A DNA stretch of 37,696 bases from CAYLYU01 sp964501925 (GTDB lineage Bacteria; Pseudomonadota; Zetaproteobacteria; Mariprofundales; Mariprofundaceae), in NCBI GenBank assembly GCA_964501925.1, contig CAZCTM010000021.1, positions 1 through 37,696 on the forward strand, read 5' to 3'. Both the position numbers and the translations under genes were made by a program. The stretch's first letter is position 1. Each line of letters starts with the position of its first letter. The notes below the pieces were generated by a model. That model was not told where the DNA came from. It was given only the letters and a program-made list of their open reading frames with translations, and searched no databases. Shown here one piece after another: positions 7,681 to 16,259 of this stretch.

Positions 7681-8324
7681 CCCTTTTCCCGGGGTTTTTT
7701 GATTCCCCCCTGAGATGCTCCATTCCAGCCAGGGCAATCGGTGCCAATCTTGCCCGCGTCGATGTGCTGAACATACGTGATTTCTCCCGGGACAAGCACA
7801 GGAACGTGGATGATGCCCCCTATGGCGGAGGGCCTGGCATGGTCATCCGGGTCGAGCCCGTGGTTGCCGCCATCCGGCATGCCCGCAAGGTGCATCCGGA
7901 TACCCGCGTGATCCTGCTGACCCCCACAGGTCGTCTTTTCGATCAGTCCAGGGCCAGAGCCTATGCGGAACTTCCGGGCGTGACGCTCATCTGCGGACGC
8001 TACGAAGGGATCGATGAGCGCGTGACTCATTATGTGGATGAGGAACTGTCTCTCGGAGGATTTGTCCTTTCAGGCGGAGAGCCGGCTGCAATGTGTGTCC
8101 TTGATGCCGTTATTCGCCTGCTTCCCGGGGCACTTGGCGACAGCGAGTCGGCAAGGCAGGACTCATTCGGCCCAGACGGGCTGCTTGATCATCCCCACTA
8201 TACCCGCCCGGAGGTATTTGAGGGGCATCGTGTGCCAGAGATCCTCCTGACGGGTGACCATGCCAGGATAGCCGCCTGGCGCCGCCAGCAGTCGGAAGGG
8301 CGAAGCAAGAAGAAAAAATGGTAG
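7659..8324 (+). CDS. trmD: tRNA (guanine-N1)-methyltransferase TrmD, short C-terminus
   Basis: TrmD methylates G37 of tRNAs from S-adenosylmethionine, preventing frameshifts. The SPOUT trefoil-knot motifs are present: APYGGGPGM, CGRYEGIDERV and LSGGEPAAM. The catalytic Asp lies in ARQDSF, followed by GLLDHPHYTRPEVFEG. The gene overlaps rimM by 22 bases. The product is 221 residues, about 35 fewer than the 255 in E. coli: it ends in SEGRSKKKKW where relatives continue into further C-terminal helices. The sequence after the stop does not resemble the missing part in any frame, so this looks like true shortening, not a frameshift. Confidence 0.96.
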   Translation: MFHAQILTLFPGFFDSPLRCSIPARAIGANLARVDVLNIRDFSRDKHRNVDDAPYGGGPGMVIRVEPVVAAIRHARKVHPDTRVILLTPTGRLFDQSRARAYAELPGVTLICGRYEGIDERVTHYVDEELSLGGFVLSGGEPAAMCVLDAVIRLLPGALGDSESARQDSFGPDGLLDHPHYTRPEVFEGHRVPEILLTGDHARIAAWRRQQSEGRSKKKKW

Positions 8325-8350
8325 GACTGCCAAACTTAAGCAATCAAAGG

Positions 8351-8379
8351 TTGTCACTCGTCCAAGGCATGGGTATGGT
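8351..8379 (+). promoter_or_regulatory. Candidate promoter for rplS
   Basis: TTGTCA (8351-8356) and TATGGT (8374-8379) are 17 bases apart in the 122-base trmD-rplS gap. It would allow rplS to be made independently of the upstream cluster. Pattern match only. Confidence 0.4.
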
Positions 8380-8414
8380 TCGCTGCCTTCTCGGCAGGGC
8401 GTGTTAAGCCCATG
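8368..8414 (+). promoter_or_regulatory. Nested stem-loop in the rplS leader
   Basis: CATGGG (8368-8373) pairs with CCCATG (8409-8414), enclosing a smaller hairpin CTGCC/GGCAG (8383-8387 and 8393-8397). A transcript reading through from trmD would carry the whole structure just before the rplS ribosome site. It could tune L19 synthesis or processing; no experiment or family match supports this yet. Confidence 0.3.
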
Positions 8415-8446
8415 AATTTGCCGGAAACCAGCTGGAGGATTTGGAT

Positions 8447-8821
8447 ATGCGACGTCTGGATGCGTTGACCCGGGGTCAGTTAAAATCAGACATCCCTGAA
8501 TTTCGCGAGGGCGATACGTTGCGGGTGAATGTTCGTGTTGTTGATTACAAGGAAGCCAAAGGTGGCCGTGTGGAACGCCGTGAACGGTTGCAGGCCTTTG
8601 AGGGTGTGGTGATTGCTCGCCACAATAATGGCATCTCCAGTACCTTTACGGTTCGCAAGATCTCTGGAGGTGTGGGGGTGGAACGAATCTTTCCTCTGCA
8701 CTCACCGATGATTGAGTCCATCAAGGTTATGCGCAAGGGTCATGTCCGTCGTGCCAAACTCTATTACTTGCGCAAGCTCAGGGGTAAGGCCGCGAGGATT
8801 CGCGAACGGCGTGACCGATAG
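8447..8821 (+). CDS. rplS: 50S ribosomal protein bL19
   Basis: bL19 sits at the 30S-50S interface. Hallmarks are QAFEGVVIARHNNG, FTVRKISGGVGVERIFP, HSPMIESIKV and the C-terminal KLYYLRKLRGKAARIRE. I chose the ATG at 8447, 8 bases from GGAGG; the TTG at 8441 is only 2 bases away. The product is 124 residues, against 115 in E. coli. The difference is mainly an insertion of about 8 residues in the first beta-hairpin (YKEAKGGRVERRE). It is followed by a clear terminator and ends the ribosomal cluster. Confidence 0.97.
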   Translation: MRRLDALTRGQLKSDIPEFREGDTLRVNVRVVDYKEAKGGRVERRERLQAFEGVVIARHNNGISSTFTVRKISGGVGVERIFPLHSPMIESIKVMRKGHVRRAKLYYLRKLRGKAARIRERRDR

Positions 8822-8845
8822 GGATTCTTAAGGGATGAACTGAAG

Positions 8846-8867
8846 AAGGGGCCAATGGCCCCTTTTC
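8846..8867 (+). terminator. Rho-independent terminator after rplS
   Basis: GGGGCC (8848-8853), loop AAT, GGCCCC (8857-8862), extended by an AA/TT pair, then TTTTCTTTT. This is a textbook intrinsic terminator 25 bases beyond the rplS stop. Confidence 0.92.
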
Positions 8868-8960
8868 TTTTATTCGGGTGGTTTTTTGTTACAGTTCCCA
8901 ACCCTGCCAGTCGACGCCCAACCCCGCAGGATCATGGTTTTAATCTGAAAAGGAGACGTG

Positions 8961-10226
8961 ATGTCCGAACGTTCCGATTTTTTTAATGCCCCCCTTATGG
9001 ACGAACCTGTTATGGCGGCCATCAAGGCAGAGCTTGGCCGGCAGCAACATACCCTGGAGCTGATTGCCAGTGAAAACATTGTGTCCAGGGCCGTGCTCGA
9101 AGCCCAGGGGTCGGTGTTGACCAACAAATATGCTGAGGGCTACCCGGGAAGGCGCTATTACGGGGGCTGTGAGCATGTGGACGTGGCGGAGCGTCTGGCG
9201 CAGGAACGTGCTTCCGAGCTGTTTGGCGTCAAGCACGTCAATGTGCAGCCGCATTCAGGCTCGCAGGCCAATATGGCGGTCTACATGGCCCTGCTTGATC
9301 CTGGCGATACCATCATGGGGATGGATCTTTCCCATGGGGGTCATCTGACGCATGGCAGTCCGGTCAACTTCTCCGGCCGTTTGTATCATGTCGTGGCCTA
9401 CGGGGTACGCAAGTCAGATGAGCGTATTGACTACGAAGCCATGCAGGCACTGGCTGATGAACACAAACCCGGAATGATCATCGGGGGGGCCTCGGCCTAC
9501 GAACGCAGGATTGATTTCGCCCGCATGCGCCAGATCGCTGACTCGGTTGGCGCATATCTCGTCGTCGACATGGCGCATTATGCCGGCCTGATTGCCGCTG
9601 ACGAATATCCCACGCCGGTGGGCCATGCCCATGTCATCACCACCACGACCCATAAGACCCTGCGTGGGCCGAGGGGGGGGATGATTCTGACCGATGAGGA
9701 TGAGCTGGCCAAGAGGATCAATTCCCGCATCTTTCCCGGCATCCAGGGCGGGCCCCTGATGCATGTCATTGCCGCCAAGGCCGTGGCCTTTGGCGAGGCC
9801 CTCACCGATGCCTACAGGGCAGACATGGCCCAGGTGGTAAGAAATGCGCGCGCCATGGCCTCTGTTTTGAGCAGGGGGGGGCTGCGCATCGTTTCCGGAG
9901 GTACGGATTGTCACATGTTTCGGGTTGACCTGCGTCCTCAGGGTCTCACCGGCAAGGTGGCAGAGGCAGCCTTGGAGACCGCCGGTATCACGGTGAACAA
10001 AAACACGATTCCTTTTGATCCTGAGTCGCCATTTGTAACCAGCGGTATTCGGATCGGCACGGCGGCGATTACAAGCCGTGGCATGCGCGAGACGGAGGCG
10101 GAACAGATAGGTGACTTCATCCTGCGTGTGCTGGCGGATCCCGGGAATGAAACGGTTCTGACATCGATTCACCGTGAGGTCGGTGAACTGACCAGTCAAT
10201 TTCCCATCTATCAGGAAAGCAGGTAG
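8961..10226 (+). CDS. glyA: Serine hydroxymethyltransferase
   Basis: A PLP enzyme that interconverts serine and glycine and charges tetrahydrofolate with one-carbon units. The PLP lysine is Lys232 in TTTHKTLRGPRGG. Other conserved stretches are LIASENI, TNKYAEGYPGRRYYGG and QPHSGSQAN. The product is 421 residues, as expected. The ATG at 8961 lies 5 bases from AGGAG; the GTG immediately before it would add one residue. nrdR begins 9 bases after the stop. Confidence 0.97.
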   Translation: MSERSDFFNAPLMDEPVMAAIKAELGRQQHTLELIASENIVSRAVLEAQGSVLTNKYAEGYPGRRYYGGCEHVDVAERLAQERASELFGVKHVNVQPHSGSQANMAVYMALLDPGDTIMGMDLSHGGHLTHGSPVNFSGRLYHVVAYGVRKSDERIDYEAMQALADEHKPGMIIGGASAYERRIDFARMRQIADSVGAYLVVDMAHYAGLIAADEYPTPVGHAHVITTTTHKTLRGPRGGMILTDEDELAKRINSRIFPGIQGGPLMHVIAAKAVAFGEALTDAYRADMAQVVRNARAMASVLSRGGLRIVSGGTDCHMFRVDLRPQGLTGKVAEAALETAGITVNKNTIPFDPESPFVTSGIRIGTAAITSRGMRETEAEQIGDFILRVLADPGNETVLTSIHREVGELTSQFPIYQESR

Positions 10227-10235
10227 GCGGGCAAA

Positions 10236-10709
10236 TTGCAGTGTCCTTTTTGCCGCTGTCCCGATACACGTGTCATTGATTCCCGTGTGGTCGAGGATGG
10301 AGCGGCGGTACGGCGTCGGCGGGAGTGTGAAGACTGCGCCAAGCGTTTCACGACCATGGAACATGCCCAGTTGAGGCTGCCACTGGTGATCAAGAAGGAC
10401 GGGACACGCCAGGTCTTCAATGTTGAGAAGATCAGGCGGGGATTGCAGAAGGCGCTGGAAAAGAGGCCGGTGAGTGCCGAGCAGCTCGAGCGGGCGGTGG
10501 AATCCGTCCTGGCCAATGTTCGTGAGCTGGGCGAATCGGAGGTTCCATCGGCCGCCATAGGCGAATTTGTCATGACCGAGTTGCAGAAGCTGGATGGCGT
10601 TGCCTATGTTCGCTTTGCCTCGGTCTACCGTGAGTTCAAGGATGTGGATGATTTTCTGACCGCGGTGCGAAACGCCATGAAAACAATCCCGAAGGGGGAG
10701 GCAAGTTGA
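10236..10709 (+). CDS. nrdR: Transcriptional repressor NrdR
   Basis: NrdR senses dATP/ATP through an ATP-cone and represses ribonucleotide reductase genes by binding NrdR boxes. The N-terminal zinc ribbon has Cys3, Cys6, Cys31 and Cys34 (QCPFC and ECEDC). The ATP-cone follows from about residue 49 (VIKKDGTRQVFNVEKI). The product is 157 residues, normal. The start is TTG at 10236, the only codon giving the standard M-x-CPFC N-terminus. It lies between glyA and leuB; in many relatives it is followed by rib genes. Confidence 0.95.
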   Translation: MQCPFCRCPDTRVIDSRVVEDGAAVRRRRECEDCAKRFTTMEHAQLRLPLVIKKDGTRQVFNVEKIRRGLQKALEKRPVSAEQLERAVESVLANVRELGESEVPSAAIGEFVMTELQKLDGVAYVRFASVYREFKDVDDFLTAVRNAMKTIPKGEAS

Positions 10710-11782
10710 AGATAGCCATTTTACCAGGTGACGGTATCGGACCCGAAATCGTTCGTGAGGCAGTGAAGGTGCTCAATGTCCTGAATGCACGCTTCCGGCT
10801 TGGGGTCACATGGGAGGAAGCCTACATAGGCGGGGCCGGATATGAGCATGCGGGCGACCCGCTGCCCAGAGCCACCCTGGAGCTTTCGAAGGCCAGTGAT
10901 GCCGTGCTCCTTGGAGCGGTCGGCGGGCCCAGATGGGAGTCGCTGGAGAAACCGCTTCGGCCGGAGGCGGGTCTTCTGCGCATTCGTTCCGAGCTCGGCC
11001 TGTTTGCGAACTACCGGCCCGCCAAGGTGTATCGTCAGCTGATCAATGCCTCGACCCTCAAACCCGAGGTGATCGAGGGGGTCGACATCCTGGTGGTTCG
11101 CGAACTCGTGTCCGGCATTTATTTCGGGCACCCGCGTGGCATTGAGGAGATACCCGGTGGAAGGCGGGGCTTCAATACCCTGGAATATACCACTGAGGAG
11201 GTTGAGCGGATTGCGCGGAAGGCCTTTGATGCGGCACGGCTTCGCGCCGGTCGTGTCTGTTCGGTGGATAAGGCCAATGTGCTCGAATCCACGGAGTTCT
11301 GGCGGCAGGTGGTCAGTGATCTGCATGCGCGCGAATATCCCGACATCGAGTTGACCCACATGTACGTTGACAATGCGGCCATGCAGCTGATCCGCAATCC
11401 CAGGCAGTTCGATGTGATTGTCACCACCAACATGTTTGGTGATATTCTTTCCGACGAGGCCTCGATGCTTACCGGCTCCATTGGCATGCTGCCTTCCGCA
11501 TCCATTGGAGATCGGCATGCGATGTACGAACCCATTCATGGATCTGCCCCCGATATTGCCGGACAGAACAGGGCCAATCCCTTGGCAACCATCCTTTCCG
11601 TGGCCATGATGCTTCGCTATTCGCTTGGCCGTGCTGATCTTGCCGAGAAGGTGGAGAAGGCGGTTGATCTGGCCCTGAGTGCGGGGATTCGCACTCAGGA
11701 TCTGGTTCAGGGTGATCAGGTGGCTGTAAGCTGCTCTGAAATGGGCGATGCCGTTTGTACCTATCTGGAGGAACTTGAATGA
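10706..11782 (+). CDS. leuB: 3-isopropylmalate dehydrogenase
   Basis: LeuB oxidatively decarboxylates 3-isopropylmalate in leucine synthesis, using NAD+. Signature parts are LPGDGIGPEIV, RSELGLFANYRPAK, RELVSGIYFGHPRG and TTNMFGDILSDEASML. The adenosine-binding stretch HGSAPDIAG is also present. The product is 358 residues, normal. It starts at TTG 10706, overlapping the nrdR stop as TTGA, with GGGAGG 4 bases upstream, so translation is probably coupled. leuC and leuD, usually just upstream, are not in this window. asd overlaps the end by 4 bases. Confidence 0.97.
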   Translation: MKIAILPGDGIGPEIVREAVKVLNVLNARFRLGVTWEEAYIGGAGYEHAGDPLPRATLELSKASDAVLLGAVGGPRWESLEKPLRPEAGLLRIRSELGLFANYRPAKVYRQLINASTLKPEVIEGVDILVVRELVSGIYFGHPRGIEEIPGGRRGFNTLEYTTEEVERIARKAFDAARLRAGRVCSVDKANVLESTEFWRQVVSDLHAREYPDIELTHMYVDNAAMQLIRNPRQFDVIVTTNMFGDILSDEASMLTGSIGMLPSASIGDRHAMYEPIHGSAPDIAGQNRANPLATILSVAMMLRYSLGRADLAEKVEKAVDLALSAGIRTQDLVQGDQVAVSCSEMGDAVCTYLEELE

Positions 11783-12807
11783 GTGCTCTACTACCCAAAA
11801 AGAATGGATATCGTGTCGCCGTGGTTGGTGCCACAGGTGCTGTGGGGCAAACCATGATTGAAATCCTTGCCGAGCGCGATTTCCCGGTCTCTGAACTGAT
11901 CCCTGTGGCTTCTAGTCGAAGCGCGGGCAGCAGGGTTGAGTTCAGGGGAAAGGATTACGTGGTTCAGGATCTGGAACGGTTTGATCCCGCAGGTCTGGAC
12001 CTTGCGCTGTTCTCAGCCGGTGGCAGCACTTCCCTGAAACATGCCCCAAGGTTTGCGGAAGCGGGTTGTTACGTGATCGATAACTCAAGCGCCTGGCGCA
12101 TGCATGAAGATATTGCCCTGGTTGTTCCGGAAGTGAATCCCATGGCTATAGAGATGGCCAGAGCCAACCGGATCATTGCAAATCCGAACTGTTCGACGAT
12201 CCAGATGGTGGTCGTGCTGGCACCCCTGCACAGGGCCGTTCCCATTCAACGTGTGGTTGTTTCCACCTATCAGGCTGTGAGCGGAGCAGGCGGCAGGGCT
12301 ATTGAGGAGCTGGCCAGGCAAAGCCGTGATCTGCTTTCAGGGCGACATGACACGGATGTGGAAACGTTGCCGGCACGCATTGCCTTTAACGTGATCCCCC
12401 ACATTGATGTGTTCCTGGAAGATGGCTATACCAAGGAAGAACGAAAAATGATGGATGAGACCCGCAAGATTCTGGCAGCCGACATTGCCGTGACGGCGAC
12501 CACCGTTCGTGTCCCCGTGTTTTACGGCCATGCCGAATCCGTAAACCTGACATTCGCCGGGCCAATGGATGCGGAAAAGGCCCGAAATCTCCTGGCTGAT
12601 ACGCAGGGTGTGGCTGTCGTGGACGATCCGGACAGTGAAGACTATCCCATGCCGTGTGAGGCTGCAGGAACGGATGCCGTCTGGGTGGGAAGGATTCGTG
12701 ATGATCACTCGTTCCCTAACTCGTTGAACTTATGGATTGTGGCTGATAACGTGCGAAAAGGAGCGGCCCTAAATGCGGTCCAGATTGCGGAAATGCTGAT
12801 CCATTGA
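11779..12807 (+). CDS. asd: Aspartate-semialdehyde dehydrogenase
   Basis: The enzyme makes aspartate semialdehyde from aspartyl phosphate with NADPH, feeding lysine, diaminopimelate, methionine and threonine synthesis. The nucleotide-binding motif GATGAVGQ is near the N-terminus, and the catalytic Cys138 lies in ANPNCSTIQM. The 342-residue length matches the shorter Asd2 (usg-like) class found next to leuB and fimV in many gammaproteobacteria. It overlaps leuB by ATGA. Confidence 0.96.
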   Translation: MSALLPKKNGYRVAVVGATGAVGQTMIEILAERDFPVSELIPVASSRSAGSRVEFRGKDYVVQDLERFDPAGLDLALFSAGGSTSLKHAPRFAEAGCYVIDNSSAWRMHEDIALVVPEVNPMAIEMARANRIIANPNCSTIQMVVVLAPLHRAVPIQRVVVSTYQAVSGAGGRAIEELARQSRDLLSGRHDTDVETLPARIAFNVIPHIDVFLEDGYTKEERKMMDETRKILAADIAVTATTVRVPVFYGHAESVNLTFAGPMDAEKARNLLADTQGVAVVDDPDSEDYPMPCEAAGTDAVWVGRIRDDHSFPNSLNLWIVADNVRKGAALNAVQIAEMLIH

Positions 12808-12851
12808 AACAGTGGCTGGATGTTGCATCTATGGTTGAATAAGGGAGTAGG

Positions 12852-15353
12852 GTGTTTGCCGTTAGCTTCGTGAGGGAAAGGATATCTGTCAGTCTTCCTG
12901 GTCATCCAAGTCGCCTGGCAATGATCCTTGTTCTGTTGCTGCTCAATCCGGGTGCCGCATTTGCAGTTTCCCTCGGCAACATCGAAGTGACCAGTCACCT
13001 CGGAGAGCCGTTCTTTGCCGAGGTCCCCATCCGCCTGGAGAAAAAAGAGTCCATCAACAACGTGTTTGTCGAACTGGCCAACCCGGCCGACTACCGTATC
13101 CTGGAGATCTACCGCAATCCCGCTATCAATGCCATCAGGGTGGATATTGTGAATGACTCGCGTGGCCAGCGGGTGGAGCTGTCTTCGGATTCCGCAATCA
13201 GAACCCCTTATTTCAGTCTCGTGTTGAAATTGCGATACGGCCGTGCCACGCATTTCAAGAAATACCCTGTTGTGCTTGATCTCCCCAGGACCCAGACAAA
13301 GGTTGGTCAGCCAATACCGGAAACACTTCCCTGGAAGACTTCCGGTCAGGAGGGAAAAACGGAAGTTGCCGGCAAGCCTGACAGTGCAGTGGAGTCCGGG
13401 GCTGGAGATGGAAGCGGCGAATTCAAGCCGTTTGATGGCTGGGCCAGGACCAGCAGATACGGGCCCATGGTGGCTGGCGATACCATCTCGGTGGTTGCGC
13501 GGCGTTTGAGGATTGATGAACGATATACGCTGCCGCAGGTTATGGTGGCGATTTTTGAGAAGAACAAGGACAAGTTTGATCAGGGGAACATCAATCTGAT
13601 TGAAAAAGGGGTGTTTCTGGATGTGCCGACGGCCCGTGAGGTGGAGGCCATTTCACCCGCTGAGGCCAGGAGAATCCTGGATGAGCATGAGAAACGCTGG
13701 CGGGAGCTCAGAAAGAAACCCGAGTATGAGGCGATTGCCGAGGCCCAGAAGTATCGATATAGCAGGCGTATCCGTATCGGGGGAAAAACGGAGGAACTGG
13801 CCACTGGGGTTGCCCCGGTGGTTGAGGAGATAAAACAACCCCCGGAAGCACGGCATGAAACAGCCCGGCAAGGCAGTGAACAGACTCCTGCAGTTCCGGA
13901 GCCGGAAGTGGTTGCCGAAATCGCGCTTCTTCAACAGAGAAATGCGGAACTGGAAGAACGCCTCGCAAAAACCGAGGAAAAGCTTCAGGCGATCGAAGCC
14001 CGGATCAATGCCCCCCAACCACAACCGTCTGCGGCAGGGGACCGTCTTGGTGACCTGGAGAAACAGTTAAGCCGCTTGCAGGCCGAACTGGGTCGTACAC
14101 TGTCCCAGGCCCAGGGAGCGCTGGCTCCGGTTGGCTCTCCGCTTGGCACAAGCGGGATGACCAATCTTCTTGCCGGTTCAATTGTTCTTCTGCTCATCGC
14201 GATCCTTTTTCTTCTGCGACGCCAGAGAGCATACATCGCCTCCCTGAACAAACTGGCGGAAGGTGAGTCATCGGATCAGGTGGAAAAGAGACCTGAGCCG
14301 GGCCATGTGGACGATGATCTTCCTGAGGGAGTACGGACTTCCAAGGGGATTGATGAGGTTGCAACCACACAGTCATCCGTGGAAAAACCCGCTGAAAGGG
14401 AGGTCACAGCCCAGCCGGGTGAGAGAAACATCGATCCAAACATGGATTATCTGGGAGAGGCGGAGGTTTATCTTCGCTATGGGATGGAAGATGAGGCCAT
14501 TGAAAATATCCGCCTGGCTATCCTTCAGCACCCGGACAATGTGGAGGCACATTGCAAACTTATCAGGTTGCTGGCGGGGAAGGGAGACCGCGAAGCCCTG
14601 GATCTTGCCATTGCTGCCGGAAGGAAGGCCCTGGCCGGAAGCGCACGGGAACGGTTTGAGGACGAAGTGGCGCAGGCGCTTGGAGGCGGAGAGAGCCCCT
14701 CGGAGACAGAAGCTTCTGAACCCCTGAAAGCTGCGGAAGGCAGGGATGAAACGGTCGTCTCCGGCACCGGCGTTCAGGAAGATGGGGCAGAGGAAATTTC
14801 CTTTGTTTCAGAAACAAGGGAAGATGAGTCCTTGAGTGATCTGGGTGAAATCGAATGGGCCTCCTTGGAAGAGGTGACCGATGCCGGGGAAGAGCAGGGG
14901 GTGGTCGATTCATACGATGAGCTGATCAAGAAGGAAAGCGGTTCGGAACCGGCTCCATCACAGGATCTGGAGGAATTTGACTTTGAACTTGAGTCGCCAG
15001 GGGAAGCTGAAGAATCACGGGCTTCTGTTCTCCCGCAGACAGAGCCGGAAACAACGGAAGAACCTGCCACTGACCAGCCACAGGGTGGATCGGGGCAGTC
15101 ACCTCTGGACCTTGGCCCGGAGCCCCTTCTCATCGATACCGGACGCAGCCTGCTTGCTGCCGGCTCCCTCGATGAAGCTGAACGGCTCTTTCGTCAGGCC
15201 TTGGGAGGAAACCAGCATGGTCTTGCCCTTCTTGGTCTGGCCGAGATCGCGAAGAAAAGGGGGGATGAGGAATCCGCCCGTTCCCTGCTGGCACAGGCGG
15301 AGCCCTTGCTGGATGAGGCCAGCCGCGATTGGTTTAATCGATTGACATCCTGA
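12852..15353 (+). CDS. fimV: FimV-family inner-membrane protein with LysM and TPR parts
   Basis: FimV is a polar scaffold that supports type IV pilus assembly and cAMP signalling in pseudomonads. This 833-residue copy has a signal sequence (about residues 1-37). Next comes the conserved FimV N-terminal domain (VSLGNIEVTSHLGEPFFAEV onward). A LysM-like peptidoglycan-binding region follows near residues 198-260, then a coiled coil at about 355-420. A transmembrane segment lies at about 434-456, followed by a long acidic cytoplasmic part with the TPR-like YLRYGMEDEAIENI repeat and a second TPR pair at the C-terminus. The start is GTG at 12852 after AAGGGAG. The asd-fimV-truA order is conserved in gammaproteobacteria. 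No pilus genes are in the window. Confidence 0.9.
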   Translation: MFAVSFVRERISVSLPGHPSRLAMILVLLLLNPGAAFAVSLGNIEVTSHLGEPFFAEVPIRLEKKESINNVFVELANPADYRILEIYRNPAINAIRVDIVNDSRGQRVELSSDSAIRTPYFSLVLKLRYGRATHFKKYPVVLDLPRTQTKVGQPIPETLPWKTSGQEGKTEVAGKPDSAVESGAGDGSGEFKPFDGWARTSRYGPMVAGDTISVVARRLRIDERYTLPQVMVAIFEKNKDKFDQGNINLIEKGVFLDVPTAREVEAISPAEARRILDEHEKRWRELRKKPEYEAIAEAQKYRYSRRIRIGGKTEELATGVAPVVEEIKQPPEARHETARQGSEQTPAVPEPEVVAEIALLQQRNAELEERLAKTEEKLQAIEARINAPQPQPSAAGDRLGDLEKQLSRLQAELGRTLSQAQGALAPVGSPLGTSGMTNLLAGSIVLLLIAILFLLRRQRAYIASLNKLAEGESSDQVEKRPEPGHVDDDLPEGVRTSKGIDEVATTQSSVEKPAEREVTAQPGERNIDPNMDYLGEAEVYLRYGMEDEAIENIRLAILQHPDNVEAHCKLIRLLAGKGDREALDLAIAAGRKALAGSARERFEDEVAQALGGGESPSETEASEPLKAAEGRDETVVSGTGVQEDGAEEISFVSETREDESLSDLGEIEWASLEEVTDAGEEQGVVDSYDELIKKESGSEPAPSQDLEEFDFELESPGEAEESRASVLPQTEPETTEEPATDQPQGGSGQSPLDLGPEPLLIDTGRSLLAAGSLDEAERLFRQALGGNQHGLALLGLAEIAKKRGDEESARSLLAQAEPLLDEASRDWFNRLTS

Positions 15354-15371
15354 TCATTCCGGAATTGTGGT

Positions 15372-16157
15372 ATGAAACGGCGATTGGCCCTGGTCGTGGA
15401 ATACAGTGGCCATGACCTTCACGGCTGGCAGCGTCAGGACAATGCCCCGAGTGTTCAGGCCTGTCTTGAAGAGGCGCTTGCGCGGATAGAAGGCTGTCCC
15501 GTCAGCTGCATTGCTGCAGGGAGGACGGACGCAGGTGTGCATGCGGAGGCACAACTGGTTCATGTTGATGTGGATGAAAGGCGTGCGAGAGATTCCATTC
15601 GCGCCTACACGCATGGCGTAAATCAGTTTCTCCCGGAGTATGTGCGAGTAATTGCGGCGCGTCGTGTTCGGCCGGATTTTCATGCCCGGTTTGATTGCCT
15701 TGAACGTGCCTACCGCTATCAGATCTGGAATCGGTCCGTTGCCTCCGCCATTCATCCCTGGCGTCACTGGTGGATGCCCAGGAAGCTGGATCTCGAGGCC
15801 ATGCAGGCAGCTGCCAATTTTCTTCTGGGGCGACACGATTTTTCCTCTTTCCGCGCGAGTGGTTGCCAGGCCTCCTCAAGTGTGCGTGAGGTCAGACATC
15901 TGGGGTTTGAGCGCCGGGGTTGGTGCGTGCTGATCCACATTCGTGCCGATGCCTTTCTTTACCGGATGGTTCGAAATATCGTGGGGAGCCTTGTTGAGGT
16001 CGGCATCGGAAAATGGCCGCCTGAGCGGGTCAGGGAGATTCTTGGGGCACGTGACCGGAGGCTTTGTGCCGCCACGGTTCCTGCGCAGGGATTATATTTT
16101 GTCGACGCCGTGTATTCCGAGTTTGCCTCTTCGGAACTGACCCGGGCCGTTCTTTAG
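15372..16157 (+). CDS. truA: tRNA pseudouridine(38-40) synthase TruA
   Basis: TruA converts U38-U40 in tRNA anticodon stems to pseudouridine. The catalytic Asp53 is in AGRTDAGVHA. Other conserved stretches are YSGHDLHGWQ, FHARFDCLERAYRY, HDFSSFRA and DAFLYRMVRNIVG. The product is 261 residues, normal. The ATG at 15372 gives the standard MKRRLALVVEYSG start. The gap to fimV is 18 bases. Confidence 0.97.
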   Translation: MKRRLALVVEYSGHDLHGWQRQDNAPSVQACLEEALARIEGCPVSCIAAGRTDAGVHAEAQLVHVDVDERRARDSIRAYTHGVNQFLPEYVRVIAARRVRPDFHARFDCLERAYRYQIWNRSVASAIHPWRHWWMPRKLDLEAMQAAANFLLGRHDFSSFRASGCQASSSVREVRHLGFERRGWCVLIHIRADAFLYRMVRNIVGSLVEVGIGKWPPERVREILGARDRRLCAATVPAQGLYFVDAVYSEFASSELTRAVL

Positions 16158-16259
16158 CGGAAGGAGGGCGTTCTCAATTTTCGGAATGGATCATCTCCAT
16201 TGTTTTTATGCTAGCATGCGACACTTGAATTCAGTGTTTTCTGGCCTTGGGGGATCATC

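Noticed and set aside
8309..8325. Frameshift in trmD at the A-run
   Set aside because: The alternative frame continues for about 30 residues but does not resemble a TrmD C-terminus.
9414..10364. Minus-strand open frame of 316 codons over glyA
   Set aside because: Shadow of glyA and nrdR; no recognisable motif.
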